A stretch of 64,000 bases of DNA from Zea mays (Eukaryota > Streptophyta > Magnoliopsida > Poales > Poaceae): positions 137,997,988-138,061,987 of the forward strand of contig NC_050105.1 of assembly GCF_902167145.1 (NCBI RefSeq). The letters are read 5' to 3'. The position numbers and the translations under genes are program-made. Position 1 is the first letter of the stretch, and each line of letters starts with the position of its first letter. Under the pieces are notes generated by a model. The model ran no database searches. It saw only the letters and a program-made list of their open reading frames with translations, and was not told the origin of the DNA. Shown in pieces: positions 1 through 11,911 of this stretch.

Positions 1-1209
1 GTGCCCTTGATCACTTTTTACCCAATAATGTTCTTTAATATCACTTATCCATGCATAGGTTAATTTTGATGGGACCCAATAGGTCACCCTAGATTGTTTA
101 TCTCATTACCTTGTTTACCCCTGAATCACTTGGGTAGTTTGCTATTGCTTTATATGGTTTTGGGATAATCATTTATCACCTCTATGTTCCAATTCTTGTT
201 GTTATTCTGTTTATGTTCATGTTGTTATCATTAATGTTAATTGGAACATAGAGCTTAACTTGAGAACCACGTGCCACCACAAGGGTTTAATGGGACGCCC
301 TTGGCTGATTAACTAGGAAAGCTAGTGGAAGACTACCTTACCCGAAAGGGGCAAGGGCAGTAGGGGAGAGGTCAGTGCGGGGAGGTCCCTGGTTGATTTT
401 GCTGCGATGGCGGTCAGCCAGGAACCCTGTACTGGATCTTCCCATAAACTGTAGCGGGTTTTCGGAAGCTAGTGGAACTTTGTAAAGGCCTCGTAGTGTT
501 GCCCTGCCGCGCTTCCTAGGTAGAGGTGTATGGGATTCATGACCCCTTGGCAGATGGGTAACATGACTTGTGGGTAAAGGGTACAACCTCTGCAGAGTGT
601 AAAACTGGTATACTAGCCGAGCTCACGGTCATGAGCAGCTCAGGACTCTCTGATGTTTAAATTATGGAACTTAAATTCAATTTTGTCATTTGCATATGCA
701 TGGGCTTATTATTAATTTGTTCAATTACTTTATTTAAGGTTTGGTATTTACTTACACTTAGTAACTGCTAATAAAATTTTGACCAACTACTTAAAAGCAA
801 TGCTCAGCTTTAACCCCTATCATTGATCAGCCTTACACTTCACATGAGCTCCCACCTTTGGTGAGTTCATGTCACATTATTCCCCACAACTTGTTGAGCG
901 ATGATCATGTGTGAGCTCACCCTTGCTGTCTCACACCCCCCCCCCACAGGAGAAGAGCAGGTGGTTCAGGAGGAGCCACAAGGCGAGGAGTTTGATCTGA
1001 TCTAGGTGGCGTTTCTCAGTCGACATTGGCGCCGACGATCCTTAGTTCGTTTTATATTTATCTTTATTTTGTAATAAGACTTCCGCTATGTAATAAATAC
1101 TCTGATGTATTATGACATTTATCTCTATACACTCTGTTATTATATATGTTGTCTTCTTGGCGCATGTATGAGATGCACCCGGCTTTGTCCTTTAAAACCG
1201 GGTGTTACA
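1..1209 (+). repeat. 5' LTR (3' portion only) of the first Del element
   Basis: Base 1 corresponds to base 8355 of the 3' LTR, and the two copies run in register to TGTTACA at 1209 and 9561. About 2 kb of this LTR lies left of the window. No gene is seen in it; its short ORFs recur in every LTR copy and are not convincing. Confidence 0.93.
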
Positions 1210-1213
1210 GAAG

Positions 1214-1224
1214 TGGTATCAGAG
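1214..1224 (+). other. Primer binding site, initiator Met-tRNA type
   Basis: TGGTATCAGAG lies five bases after the LTR end. It is complementary to the 3' end of plant initiator tRNA-Met and would prime minus-strand synthesis. The same motif in the same context occurs in the reverse-strand Del copy at 56305-56315. The leader between here and 1703 has no recognisable gene. Confidence 0.85.
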
Positions 1225-1703
1225 GAAATGTTGACTGTAGGACGAAACCTAGATAGACTGGACAAACCCTTACCTACTTATCTCATTCTGATTCATTCTA
1301 CACTCACCTTACTCTGATTCTTTCTACACTTATCTTGATCCTGTCTCACCTTCTACTGTTCTACTCTGATCATTCTTACCTTTTCTACTCCAAGACACGA
1401 CGGATTTCACACCTTGGAATCCCTACCCCTATGACATTTTTAAGAGATAGGAAGCCTAAGACAAAATTAAAACTATTTTCTCTATTAAAAATGTTGGTTG
1501 ATTGTTCTGATGATCAATGCCTGATTTGCTTCTTTGATTGATTGAAATAGTATAGATGGACATCTTAGCATGTACCACTATAAGGTATTGTATTAGCTTT
1601 AGTAGGTGACACACTAATCTACTTAGCTAATAAATCCCCCAAATAAACATGATTGTAATTACTGCCTTGGCTACTATTTTCTTACCATAAGTATCTAACT
1701 CAG

Positions 1704-4700
1704 ATGGTCAATACCAGGCGGGGTGGTGGAATTGATTTGCCTCCTAATCGACATACTCGGAGGATATACAGACAACCCCAGCCACAGCCTGCAGAGATGA
1801 ATCCCCCCAATCCTCCACCAGGCGGAGTTGACCCACTGGTTGCTGCTCAGATGGCGGTGATGCAGCAAATGGCGGATACCATGGCTGATATGCGTGCCCA
1901 GATGCAGCAAGAACGCCAAGAGATGCGTCAGGAAAGAGAAGATATACGCCAGGAGCTGCGCCAGGAGAGAGATGAGATACGCCAAGAAAGGAGGGCGCAA
2001 CAACAGCAACTGCAACAACAAATGCAACAGCAACAACAGCAACAAGTGCCATTGCCTCCACCACCACCACCAGTTCCACCCCGTGATAAGCATCGGGAAT
2101 TCATGAGTCATAAGCCACCTACATTTGCAAGCTCACCTGATCCACTGGACGCGGATGATTGGCTGAAATCCGTTGAAAAGATGCTGAATATTGCACAGTG
2201 CACGGACCGGGAGAAGGTTTTATATGCTTCTGGACGTCTGACTGGTCCTGCTGCTGACTGGTGGGATTCTTATACTGCTGCCCATGATGCTGCGGATACT
2301 ATTACCTGGGCAGAGTTCTGTACACAATTCAGGAACTACCATATTCCAGCTGGGATGATAAAGATCAAGAAGAAGGAATTTCTGTCGCTGAAGCAAGGAA
2401 GTATGTCAGTCAGCGAGTACCGCGACAAGTTTATTCAGTTATCCAGATATGCCCCTGAAGAAGTTGCTGAAGACGAGAGGAAGCAAGAGCATTTTATTGA
2501 AGGACTTAATGAACCCCTGCAGTATGCTCTAGTGGCACACACATTTCCATCATTTCAGAGACTGTTGGATAAGGCACTTGCTATTGAACACAAGCGTGTT
2601 CAGCTGGGAGATTTGAAGAGAAAGGCAATATCTCAAGGACAAGGAAGCAGCATTGTTCGTCCTCGCTATAGCTCACCACAGGGTACACCGACTCGACCCG
2701 GAGGACCACGCCCAGTTCAGCAGTCACCACTGAGGACACCCCCTCGACAGGCTACTCCCACTGGCACCCCGACGAAGTTTTCAGGACAGAGTCCGGGCAC
2801 TCAATGTTTCAAGTGTGGGAAGATTGGTCATTATGCAAATGTCTGCCCACAGAGGATTGCTACTACACCAGTTCAGAACAGGCAGCAAACACCAGGTTCT
2901 AGCAAGGGATATTCTATCGCCAAGGTTAATCAAGTCAGCGTTGATGCTACTCCGGATGGAGGGGACCTCGTAATTGGTATGTTTTATGTTAATGCAATTC
3001 CTGCAACAATATTATTTGATTCTGGTGCTACACATTCATTCATGTCTGCTAGATATGCCAACGCAAATGAAATACCACTGCTAAATATGAGAAAACCCAT
3101 GATAGTAATTACACCTAAAGGGCATGTTGAGGCGAATCAAATGACACGTAGATTGACATTAACCATTATGGGTAGAGAATTTGGAGCCACTGCTATAATA
3201 TTGGAGTCAAGCGGTATAGATTTGATCCTTGGTATGTCATGGTTAAGGAAGGCAAAGGCCGTTATAGCATGTGGTAGAGGTACCGTAGAACTCACTACCA
3301 CTAAAGGAGAAAGGTTTCAAGTTAATATTGCAGTAACCTCCTCACCCATGCGTGCAATGTTCTTTATACCTGAGGAGTTTGCTGGTGACAACATCCGGGT
3401 GGTTAGAGATTTTCCGGATGTCTTTCCAGAGGAGTTACCAGGGATGCCACCTGAGAGAGAAGTTGAGTTTGTTATTGACCTCTTACCTGGAACCGCCCCT
3501 ATTTCTAAACGGCCATATAGGATGTCCGTAGAAGAACTAAAGGAACTTAAGAAGCAGTTAACTGAGTTACAAGAGGCTGGGTACATTCGTCCGAGTTCCT
3601 CACCTTGGGGAGCACCGGTCTTGTTTGTACAGAAGAAGGATGGATCGCAGCGGATGTGTGTGGATTATAGATCTCTTAATGATGTTACAGTGAAGAACAA
3701 GTATCCGTTGCCCCGTATTGAGGATTTATTTGATCAGATGCGAGGTGCTAGAGTATTTTCGAAGATTGATCTCCGATCGGGTTACCATCAGATGAGGATT
3801 AGACCATCGGATATTCCTAAGACAGCTTTCTTGACGAGATATGGATTATATGAGTTTACTGTTATGTCATTTGGATTAACCAATGCACCAGCTTATTTTA
3901 TGAACTTGATGAACAAGGTGTTTATGGAGTATTTGGACAGATTCGTCGTGGTATTCATCGACAATATTCTTATTTATTCTCAGAGTGATAGTGATCACGA
4001 GGAACATCTGAGGATGGTGCTACAGAAGCTACGAGATAATCAACTATATGCCAAGTTCAGCAAGTGCGAGTTTTGGATTGGCGAGGTGCCATTTCTTGGA
4101 CATATTATTTCTAATGGAGGAATTTCAGTGGATCCTGCTAAAGTTAAGGAGATAATGGAGTGGAGAGCACCCACTACAGTTACTGAGATTCGGAGTTTCT
4201 TGGGATTAGCAGGCTATTATCGGAGATTTATTGAAGGATTTTCTAAGATTGCTAAGCCTATGACTTCACTTTTGGAGAAGGGAAAAGAATTTAAGTGGGA
4301 CGAGAAGTGCCAAGACAGCTTTGATCTATTGAAGAAGAGGTTGATGTCGCCACCAGTATTGGTTATGCCAGACCTACAGAAAGGATTTGATATCTATTGC
4401 GATGCATGTGGCCAAGGCTTAGGATGTGTGCTCATGCAAGAAGGACATGTGATCGCTTATGCTTCTCGTCAGTTACGCAAGCATGAATTGAACTACCCTA
4501 CTCATGACTTGGAATTGGCAGCCGTTGTGCATGCGCTTAAGATTTGGAGACACTACATCATGGGAACTAAGTGCCAAGTATACACGGACCATAAGAGCTT
4601 GAAGTATATATTCACCCAGAAGGATCTCAACCTTAGGCAACGCCGTTGGTTGGAGCTTATTAAGGATTATGATTTGGAGATTCACTATCACCCGGGCAAG

Positions 4701-6290
4701 GCAAACTTGGTTGCAGATGCCTTGAGTCGCAAGGAGCATGTTCATTCAGCTGTTGTTGCCCAGCTACCCGATGAGATTGTTGAGGACTTCAGAAGACTTA
4801 ACCTGGGGATAGTTGCTCATACTGAAGGAGTTACTATTGATGTGGAACCTACTTTGGAGCAAGAGATCCGCAAAGGACAAATTGGTGATGCTAAAATAAA
4901 AGAGATTAAGGATCTGATTACTGAAGGTCGAGTACCGGAATTTACGGAAGATGAACAGGGCACTGTATGGTTCAAGGACAGGATGTGTGTTCCTGACATT
5001 AAAAGCCTTCGAGAGACTCTATTGAAAGAGGCCCATGACTCGGATTACTCTATTCATCCTGGTAGTACCAAGATGTATCAGGATTTGAAACGGAAGTATT
5101 GGTGGTATGGATTGAAAAGAGATGTAGCTGCACATGTGGCTATGTGCGATGTATGTCAAAGAGTTAAGGCTGAACACCAGAGGCCAGCTGGACTATTGCA
5201 CCCACTTAAGATACCCGAGTGGAAGTGGGAAGAGATTGGTATGGATTTCATTACTGGATTGCCTCGCACCCAGAAAGGATATGATGCAATATGGGTGATT
5301 GTGGATAGATTGACTAAAGTGGCTCACTTTATTCCTGTGAGGACTACTTATAAAGGTTCTCAGCTAGCAGAGTTATATATGGCTCGGATTGTGTGTTTAC
5401 ATGGAGTACCAAAGAAGATCGTGTCTGATCGAGGTTCGCAGTTTACCTCAAGATTTTGGAGAAGCTTTCATGAGAATATGAGTACAAAGTTGAATTTTAG
5501 TACGGCTTATCACCCTCAGACTGATGGACAGACTGAAAGGACAAATCAAGTGTTGGAAGATATGTTGAGAGCATGTGCCCTTCAGCATGGAGGAAGTTGG
5601 GATAAAAGTCTACCTTATGCTGAATTCTCATATAACAATAGCTATCAAGCCAGTCTGAAGATGTCACCTTTTGAAGCTTTATATGGGAGGAAGTGCAGGA
5701 CTCCTTTGTATTGGGATCAGACTGGAGAGAGACAGTTCTTTGGTCCTGAATTGATTCAAGAAGCAGAAGAACAAGTTCGTATAATTCGAGAGAACTTGAG
5801 GGTGGCTCAAACCAGGCAAAAGAGCTATGCTGATAATAGAAGGAGACCACTGGAATTTGAAGAAGGAGATCATGTGTACCTCAAGGTGTCACCACTTCGG
5901 GGAATGAGGAGATTCAAAGTTATGGGCAAATTGTCCCCTCGTTATATTGGACCATTCTTGATCTTTAGGCGAGTTGGGGAGATGGCATACCAACTCGAGT
6001 TACCTGCTACTCTATCGGATGTGCATAATGTGTTCCACGTATCTCAGCTCAAGAAGTGTCTCCGTGTCCCTGAGGAACAGTTACCAATGGAAGAGCTTAG
6101 TGTTCAGGGTGATTTGACTTACACGGAGTACCCGATCAAGATTTTGGATACATTGACTCGAGTTACAAGGAATAAGGTGATAAAGATGTGCAAAGTGCAA
6201 TGGAGTCACCACGGTGAAGATGAAGCAACCTGGGAAAGAGAAGAAGAGCTTCGTATAGATTTTCCCCACCTTTTCTCTAGTTCTTCCTAA
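1704..6290 (+). CDS. Del/Tekay gag-pol polyprotein (1528 aa)
   Basis: One uninterrupted frame encodes the whole retrotransposition machinery. The order is: a Gln/Glu/Arg-rich coiled-coil stretch (about 45-115), gag (about 140-300), a CCHC zinc knuckle (368-381), aspartic protease with DSGA (Asp439), reverse transcriptase (about 590-830), RNase H (first Asp at 900), and integrase. Integrase has an HHCC zinc-binding region near 1118-1160 and a catalytic triad Asp1181, Asp1242, Glu1278 with exact D35E spacing. It is followed by a GPF module near 1415 and a chromodomain-like tail from about 1470. ATG 1704 follows a 0.5 kb leader and begins a gag-like N terminus. The RT box reads FIDN instead of the usual FIDD (Asp753, Asn754). 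Length and order are normal for the lineage, so the frame looks intact apart from that residue. Confidence 0.95.
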   Translation: MVNTRRGGGIDLPPNRHTRRIYRQPQPQPAEMNPPNPPPGGVDPLVAAQMAVMQQMADTMADMRAQMQQERQEMRQEREDIRQELRQERDEIRQERRAQQQQLQQQMQQQQQQQVPLPPPPPPVPPRDKHREFMSHKPPTFASSPDPLDADDWLKSVEKMLNIAQCTDREKVLYASGRLTGPAADWWDSYTAAHDAADTITWAEFCTQFRNYHIPAGMIKIKKKEFLSLKQGSMSVSEYRDKFIQLSRYAPEEVAEDERKQEHFIEGLNEPLQYALVAHTFPSFQRLLDKALAIEHKRVQLGDLKRKAISQGQGSSIVRPRYSSPQGTPTRPGGPRPVQQSPLRTPPRQATPTGTPTKFSGQSPGTQCFKCGKIGHYANVCPQRIATTPVQNRQQTPGSSKGYSIAKVNQVSVDATPDGGDLVIGMFYVNAIPATILFDSGATHSFMSARYANANEIPLLNMRKPMIVITPKGHVEANQMTRRLTLTIMGREFGATAIILESSGIDLILGMSWLRKAKAVIACGRGTVELTTTKGERFQVNIAVTSSPMRAMFFIPEEFAGDNIRVVRDFPDVFPEELPGMPPEREVEFVIDLLPGTAPISKRPYRMSVEELKELKKQLTELQEAGYIRPSSSPWGAPVLFVQKKDGSQRMCVDYRSLNDVTVKNKYPLPRIEDLFDQMRGARVFSKIDLRSGYHQMRIRPSDIPKTAFLTRYGLYEFTVMSFGLTNAPAYFMNLMNKVFMEYLDRFVVVFIDNILIYSQSDSDHEEHLRMVLQKLRDNQLYAKFSKCEFWIGEVPFLGHIISNGGISVDPAKVKEIMEWRAPTTVTEIRSFLGLAGYYRRFIEGFSKIAKPMTSLLEKGKEFKWDEKCQDSFDLLKKRLMSPPVLVMPDLQKGFDIYCDACGQGLGCVLMQEGHVIAYASRQLRKHELNYPTHDLELAAVVHALKIWRHYIMGTKCQVYTDHKSLKYIFTQKDLNLRQRRWLELIKDYDLEIHYHPGKANLVADALSRKEHVHSAVVAQLPDEIVEDFRRLNLGIVAHTEGVTIDVEPTLEQEIRKGQIGDAKIKEIKDLITEGRVPEFTEDEQGTVWFKDRMCVPDIKSLRETLLKEAHDSDYSIHPGSTKMYQDLKRKYWWYGLKRDVAAHVAMCDVCQRVKAEHQRPAGLLHPLKIPEWKWEEIGMDFITGLPRTQKGYDAIWVIVDRLTKVAHFIPVRTTYKGSQLAELYMARIVCLHGVPKKIVSDRGSQFTSRFWRSFHENMSTKLNFSTAYHPQTDGQTERTNQVLEDMLRACALQHGGSWDKSLPYAEFSYNNSYQASLKMSPFEALYGRKCRTPLYWDQTGERQFFGPELIQEAEEQVRIIRENLRVAQTRQKSYADNRRRPLEFEEGDHVYLKVSPLRGMRRFKVMGKLSPRYIGPFLIFRRVGEMAYQLELPATLSDVHNVFHVSQLKKCLRVPEEQLPMEELSVQGDLTYTEYPIKILDTLTRVTRNKVIKMCKVQWSHHGEDEATWEREEELRIDFPHLFSSSS

Positions 6291-6313
6291 ATCTCGAGGA
6301 CGAGATTATTTTT

Positions 6314-6326
6314 AAGGGGGGTAGGA
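6314..6326 (+). other. Polypurine tract of the first Del element
   Basis: A purine run with six consecutive G ends just upstream of the 3' LTR start (TGTAATAC at 6329), the normal site for plus-strand priming. The reverse-strand Del copy has the matching tract at 52697-52709. Confidence 0.8.
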
Positions 6327-6328
6327 TT

Positions 6329-9300
6329 TGTAATACTCAAATTGTAGGAAAGTGTAAAAGGAGAAAGAGTTTTCCCTTACATATATGTGTGTTACCTATA
6401 TTCATCATTTCATGTGAAAATCACATTTAAACAAATAAATAATTAACAAAAGACACTCAAACAATACATGCATCATGCTGGTGTTTATTGGTTTGCGCAT
6501 TTGTACACAGTGGTAATGATGATAAGAATACATAAAAGAAAGAATTAGTTCTAACCCTAATTGCACTCTAGAATTTAGAAAAGAGGAAGGAAATGAAGAT
6601 TTTATATAATACAAATAAAATCATAATTAAATAACTTCAGCACACTTGGTGTGATCAAATTGATAATTAGTCTGAGTACAAATGTCCCACAAAATCGAAC
6701 TTAAATGGAGGTTTTGAATTTGGAATTCAAAATAAGACAAAATAGGAAAATGGAAACATAAAAAGAAAAAAAAAGAAAAAGGGAAGGAGTCTTAACTGGG
6801 CCTCGGAACCCAATTTTGGCCCACTTCGTCCCTTCCTCCTCTCGGCCCTACTGGATTCCAGGCGCCGACGTCTGGGCCCCGCATGCCAGCCCTTGTGCCG
6901 CGCTCGTCTCCCCTTCCCTTTCACTGGCTTGTGGGCCCCTCTTGTCGGCACGTTCTTCTCCCCTGTAACCATTACGCGAAATCGCCGCCGCGGCTGGAAT
7001 TCCGGCCAAATCGCGTTCCTTCTTGACCGATGGCGCAAGGATAAAAGCTCGGGTACCATGGTTGTTCTCCCCTCTTCCCTGTCTCCCCTCGCTAGCGAGC
7101 TAAAACCGCCGCCACATACTCGCCGCCGCCACCAGAACCATCGAGGGTGCGGGTGTTCGCGCCGCCGCACCTAAAATCCAGTGTGGTTGGCGGTCAGTCG
7201 GCGTGAAGGGCCTCGACGGGTTCGTAGCCGGGCGGAAATCGCGCACACCCCCTCCTCGGGCGCGGAAGACTCGGGACGCCGGGGAAATTGATCGCCGGTG
7301 CATCAGAGCCGCCGTGGATCTTGGCTTTCCGCGGCCAGTTCCCTACTCTGCGTCATCATCGGTATGCAGACCTTCCCCATATTCCCCAAGTTCCTACCAA
7401 CGTTTAGCGCATTTCAATTTGGATTTAGCGCCCAGAATCGCTGGGAGGGATTCAACGGCGAGCTCCGCCGCCGCGGGGAGCTGTGCTCCATCACCGGGGC
7501 ACTGTCGGGTCAGGGGGGGGAAGGTGCCTGGACGTCGGATTAGAAACGTGCGGTCTAGATCGGATCTGCGCGTACCAATTCGCTGGGTTGACCTGGGCCG
7601 TTTGATCTCGATCGGGCGAATCCGGGGCGAGTTGGTGGATTTTAAATCCGCGTCGTCGGTCGTCGATCGGACGGTTATGATTGCGTACCGTTTCGGTTTG
7701 GGATACATCTAATCCTAGCGGTCGATAGGAGATCGGGCGGCCGATATTAAGCGATACCCTTTCGCTCTGGCGTTTTGCTTATGAGACCCTGGACTTTTTG
7801 GAAATAGAACCCGCCGTTCTACTGCATAGTATTCTGAGTCGTAGGATCTTTTGCGCCTGGGCCCCTGCGGTTCTCAGAAATGAAGGCCCAGTCCAGAGCT
7901 GTTTAAAATGGAATAATTAAATTGGAAAATAGGTTTTTAATACAAAAATATATGCTAGAACTTCAATAATTCATAGAAAATTCATACTAACTCCAAATCA
8001 CTTCATTCCAGTTCCTAAAATTTTATAATTTTATTCTCTATCACTTAGAACCTCTGTTTTGTCATGAAAACAGTAAGAAATTTATTTATCACTTAATCCT
8101 ATTTTAAACACATAAAACCTTTGAAAATGCATAACTTAAAATCTATAACTCAGAAAATTATGATTCCAGTTCCTAGGTTTTTATTTTAATATGTAGATTA
8201 TTACTGTGTATTTTATTTATATGTTTGGTGTAATGTTAATTTCTCTATATGCACTGTGCTTGTTTGTATTGTGGCGAGTAGAAGAACCCGTTGCTGAGGA
8301 TCCTGGTGAGCAGCAGGTTGAAGTAGCTGAGCAGGAGCTCATTGAAGGCAAGTTGTGCCCTTGATCACTTTTTACCCAATAATGTTCTTTAATATCACTT
8401 ATCCATGCATAGGTTAATTTTGATGGGACCCAATAGGTCACCCTAGATTGTTTATCTCATTACCTTGTTTACCCCTGAATCACTTGGGTAGTTTGCTATT
8501 GCTTTATATGGTTTTGGGATAATCATTTATCACCTCTATGTTCCAATTCTTGTTGTTATTCTGTTTATGTTCATGTTGTTATCATTAATGTTAATTGGAA
8601 CATAGAGCTTAACTTGAGAACCACGTGCCACCACAAGGGTTTAATGGGACGCCCTTGGCTGATTAACTAGGAAAGCTAGTGGAAGACTACCTTACCCGAA
8701 AGGGGCAAGGGCAGTAGGGGAGAGGTCAGTGCGGGGAGGTCCCTGGTTGATTTTGCTGCGATGGCGGTCAGCCAGGAACCCTGTACTGGATCTTCCCATA
8801 AACTGTAGCGGGTTTTCGGAAGCTAGTGGAACTTTGTAAAGGCCTCGTAGTGTTGCCCTGCCGCGCTTCCTAGGTAGAGGTGTATGGGATTCATGACCCC
8901 TTGGCAGATGGGTAACATGACTTGTGGGTAAAGGGTACAACCTCTGCAGAGTGTAAAACTGGTATACTAGCCGAGCTCACGGTCATGAGCAGCTCAGGAC
9001 TCTCTGATGTTTAAATTATGGAACTTAAATTCAATTTTGTCATTTGCATATGCATGGGCTTATTATTAATTTGTTCAATTACTTTATTTAAGGTTTGGTA
9101 TTTACTTACACTTAGTAACTGCTAATAAAATTTTGACCAACTACTTAAAAGCAATGCTCAGCTTTAACCCCTATCATTGATCAGCCTTACACTTCACATG
9201 AGCTCCCACCTTTGGTGAGTTCATGTCACATTATTCCCCACAACTTGTTGAGCGATGATCATGTGTGAGCTCACCCTTGCTGTCTCACACCCCCCCCACA

Positions 9301-9561
9301 GGAGAAGAGCAGGTGGTTCAGGAGGAGCCACAAGGCGAGGAGTTTGATCTGATCTAGGTGGCGTTTCTCAGTCGACATTGGCGCCGACGATCCTTAGTTC
9401 GTTTTATATTTATCTTTATTTTGTAATAAGACTTCCGCTATGTAATAAATACTCTGATGTATTATGACATTTATCTCTATACACTCTGTTATTATATATG
9501 TTGTCTTCTTGGCGCATGTATGAGATGCACCCGGCTTTGTCCTTTAAAACCGGGTGTTACA
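6329..9561 (+). repeat. 3' LTR of the first Del element (3233 bp)
   Basis: It runs from TGTAATACTC to GGGTGTTACA. The 6.8-7.7 kb part is GC-rich; 7.9-8.25 kb is AT-rich; 8355-9561 repeats the window start. I see no complete gene inside. Weak ORFs at 6727-7170 and 7203-7712 lack recognisable domains. Confidence 0.92.
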
Positions 9562-9660
9562 GTCACGTGATTGAAGCACCAGTTCTCTATAATGTTGCCC
9601 TGGACGTAGCTGCTGAGTTACTAATACATGTGTGCTTTAATGAATTATTGTGATGAGCAG
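9562..9660 (+). other. Probable intron remnant upstream of the ABCC exon
   Basis: Non-element sequence between the Del 3' LTR and the exon at 9661. It ends in an AG acceptor (TGAGCAG at 9654-9660) and is otherwise without coding signal. If the host gene continues left of the window, the Del element sits in its last intron. Confidence 0.5.
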
Positions 9661-9782
9661 GAAGAGTTATAGAATATGACACACCCACAAAATTACTGGA
9701 GAACGAGACCTCTGAATTCTCCAAGCTCATAAAGGAGTACTCAGGACAATCTCATGGCTTCAGTGGAACAACAAACAATTGA
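9661..9782 (+). CDS. Last coding exon of an ABCC/MRP-type ABC transporter (partial)
   Basis: After an AG acceptor the frame (first two bases completing a split Gly codon) reads GRVIEYDTPTKLLENE, then EFSKLIKEYS, and ends at TGA 9780-9782. This matches the extreme C terminus of plant ABCC (multidrug-resistance-associated) transporters, just after the second nucleotide-binding domain: VIEYDTPxxLL followed by FSKLIxEYS. Those proteins are membrane ATP-driven exporters of glutathione conjugates and other organic anions, often vacuolar. Only about 40 residues are present. No earlier exon lies in the window because the Del element occupies everything to the left. It could be the end of a live gene with a very large last intron, or a detached fragment. 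Confidence 0.62.
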
Positions 9783-10528
9783 ATGGCGACAAGAGAATGA
9801 ATCCAAGATGGTGAAACATACAAAAGTTGATTGCCACACAACATATCTATATATGAAAAGTACGCGCCAAAACCACATAGCCAGGGTTTACGAGGGATGG
9901 TGCTTCCTTCCGTAGTACTCTAGCTCTTAGATTAAGAAGATTCAGAAAACTAGTGTGATGCAATGTACTATAGTTTACTGCAAATGCAGGACATAACTGA
10001 ATTGGGGGAAACGATGGTTTGGTAGTTACTCTATGTCTCCATATAAAGTGTGCATGCACTGAAAGTCAACTAAGAAGTTGTTGTATGTCACGCTTAACTG
10101 GATGAACAAAAGTTTAGTGGAGAACTTACATCTAGTGCATTGGGTGCGGCTGCGGAATTCCGTCTAGCTTGTCTCTGGTGGGCGGCGCGCGCTCCGAGCC
10201 ATGCCTGCACGCGGAGCTCCACCGCCGTCGCGAGCTTACACTGATCAGAGGGGAAGGTTCAGGCAGACGCTAGATAGTAACAGGATGCACCGATGGCGCG
10301 ATGGAAGCACATCATCATTTAACAATCGCCGCTTGCTGTCCCCATCCGCGCTCCCGCACCACAAAATGTCGCGCATCCTCGCGACCTCGGAGCGAACGTT
10401 TGGGGGGAGGATTAGGTTGGTGCACGGGCAAACTCTTGCCTTGAGCCTTGAACCCTGGTGTGACGCTGCCGGAGCTCGAAGGCAAGAGGTTTGTGGAGCA
10501 ACTGCTTTTGCTAAAACGTTTCCAAAAA
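9783..10528. other. Host flank between the ABCC exon and the Helitron, no recognised gene
   Basis: The first part may be the 3' UTR of the ABCC gene. From about 10140 the sequence becomes GC-rich and contains a 117-codon ORF (10201-10554) with no recognisable domain, running into the Helitron and copia ends. I see no repeat ends here. Confidence 0.4.
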
Positions 10529-10538
10529 TCTATACTAC

Positions 10539-11861
10539 TGAAAGGGAAATGTGACCTAGAGCAATTTCTAAAAGTATTTTGGTGATTATATGTCCAACAC
10601 ATTATTTGAGTACCTATATGTAAAATGTATGGAGAGTGCAAATCAAAGTGTAAGGTATGTTTCTAGACTTAATATATTATTTTGTGTACTAATATGTTTG
10701 TCTAAGTGCTAGAAACAGGACCAACAAAAAAAGAAAAGCATTGGAAAAGACTTGGTTGTGAAAACAGCCAAGTATCTGCTCGGGCCTAGCACACCGGACT
10801 GTCCGGTGGTGCACCAGACAGTGTCCGGTGCCCCAGGCTGGTCTCCGGTGAACTAGCTACTCTCGGGAATCGACGGAGTCGTACGGCTATAATTCACCGG
10901 AATGTCCGGTGGTGTACCGGACTGTCCGGTGAGTCATCCGCGGCGAACTCGTCGCTCTCGGGAAAGGAACGGGGCGATGTGGCTATAATTCACCGGACTG
11001 TCCAGTGAGCCAATGGCACCCGCGCCAACTGTCATCCGCGCGATCAACGCGCGACACGTGGCTGCTCCAACGGTCGGCTGGGTGCACCGGACTGTCCGGT
11101 GCGCCATCTGACCACGGGAGCAACGGTCGACTTTGCCTGATTTGGAAGGAAATCGTGCACCGGACAAGCTATAGTGGCTGTCCGATGGTACACCGGACTG
11201 TCCGGTGCGCCACTTGACAGAAGGCAAAGATAGGCTTCCATGTTGATCTCCAACGGCTCCTAGCTGCCTTGGGACTATAAAAAAGACACCTAGGCGCATG
11301 GAGGAGACACCCAAGCATTCTCTAAGCATACTAAGACATCCAGACTCCGCTCCCACGCATTTGATTCATCGTGTTAGTGATTTGAGCTCCATTCGAGTTG
11401 TGAACTCCCCGTGTTGTCATTTGAGCTCAAGTCTTCACTTGTTGCGTGTGTATGCTGCGGATTGAATCTTGTGTGTGTTGCTTTTCCCTCCCTTACTTCT
11501 GTGCTTCTTTTGTGGTCATCACTGTAAGGGCGAGAGACTCCAATTTGTGGAGATTCCTTGCAAAACGGGAGAAAGACTATAAGGAAGAAAGTCGTGGTAT
11601 TCAAGTTGATCATTGGATCACTTGAAAGGGGTTGAGTGCAACCCTCGTCCATTAGGACACCACAATGTGGAAATAGGCAAGTGTTGGCCGAACCACGGGA
11701 TAAAAATCACGTGTCTCGTGTGTTGCTCCTTGTGATTGCTTTGTTCGCACGAGCGTGTTTCATAGCCACTTGATTATACTAACTCCTTTACAATAAAGTT
11801 TGTGGCTATTTAGTGTTTAATTTTATAGGATCACCTATTCACCCCCCTCTAGGTGCTCTCA
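10539..11861 (+). repeat. 5' LTR of the copia element (1323 bp)
   Basis: It runs from TGAAAGGGAAATG to GGTGCTCTCA. The U3 part (about 10790-11215) is packed with copies of a near-palindrome, CACCGGACTGTCCGGTG and variants. A TATA box lies at 11276-11282. Confidence 0.92.
11276..11282 (+). promoter_or_regulatory. TATA box of the copia 5' LTR
   Basis: TATAAAA in the context GGGACTATAAAAAAG, downstream of the palindrome cluster and about 580 bp before the LTR end. It is conserved in the 3' LTR at 34146-34152. This is the likely start of the genomic transcript. Confidence 0.6.
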
Positions 11862-11863
11862 AT

Positions 11864-11874
11864 TGGTATCAGAG
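11864..11874 (+). other. Primer binding site of the copia element
   Basis: TGGTATCAGAG, complementary to initiator tRNA-Met, two bases after the LTR end. Normal for plant copia elements. Confidence 0.85.
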
Positions 11875-11911
11875 TCGTACTCTTCACTTAAGGGACTAAC
11901 CGCCCGAAGAG

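Larger units (their letters stand above)
1..9561 (+). mobile_element. Ty3/gypsy LTR retrotransposon, Del/Tekay (chromovirus) lineage, near-complete
   Basis: The element has a 5' LTR cut by the window edge (1-1209), a Met-tRNA primer site, a leader, one gag-pol frame (1704-6290), a polypurine tract and a complete 3' LTR (6329-9561). The LTR starts TGTAA and ends TTACA, as expected of inverted LTR tips. The 3.2 kb LTRs and a C-terminal chromodomain-like tail place it in the Del/Tekay lineage. Reading the 1.2 kb shared by both LTRs I saw only a C-run length difference (10 versus 8), so the insertion is very recent. The left target duplication lies outside the window; GTCAC follows the 3' end. 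Maize families such as Tekay, Prem1 or xilon-diguus are candidates, but I cannot choose between them. Confidence 0.92.

Noticed and set aside
338..586. An 82-codon antisense ORF present in every Del LTR (also 8692-8940, 37707-37955, 56943-57191)
   Set aside because: It stays open in both subfamilies, but the differences between them are mostly amino-acid changing and it has no known domain. Shared descent of the LTR explains it.
1744..2111. Leu-rich and Val-rich ORFs on the minus strand over gag
   Set aside because: Shadows of the Gln/Pro-repeat coding stretch of the sense frame.
6727..7712. A GC-rich host gene captured in the Del 3' LTR
   Set aside because: The ORFs are in conflicting frames, lack domains and splice signals, and the block is a normal part of an LTR whose length matches the other Del copy.
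10201..10554. 117-codon ORF in the host flank
   Set aside because: It crosses the Helitron and copia borders, so most of its 3' end is not host sequence, and it has no recognisable domain.
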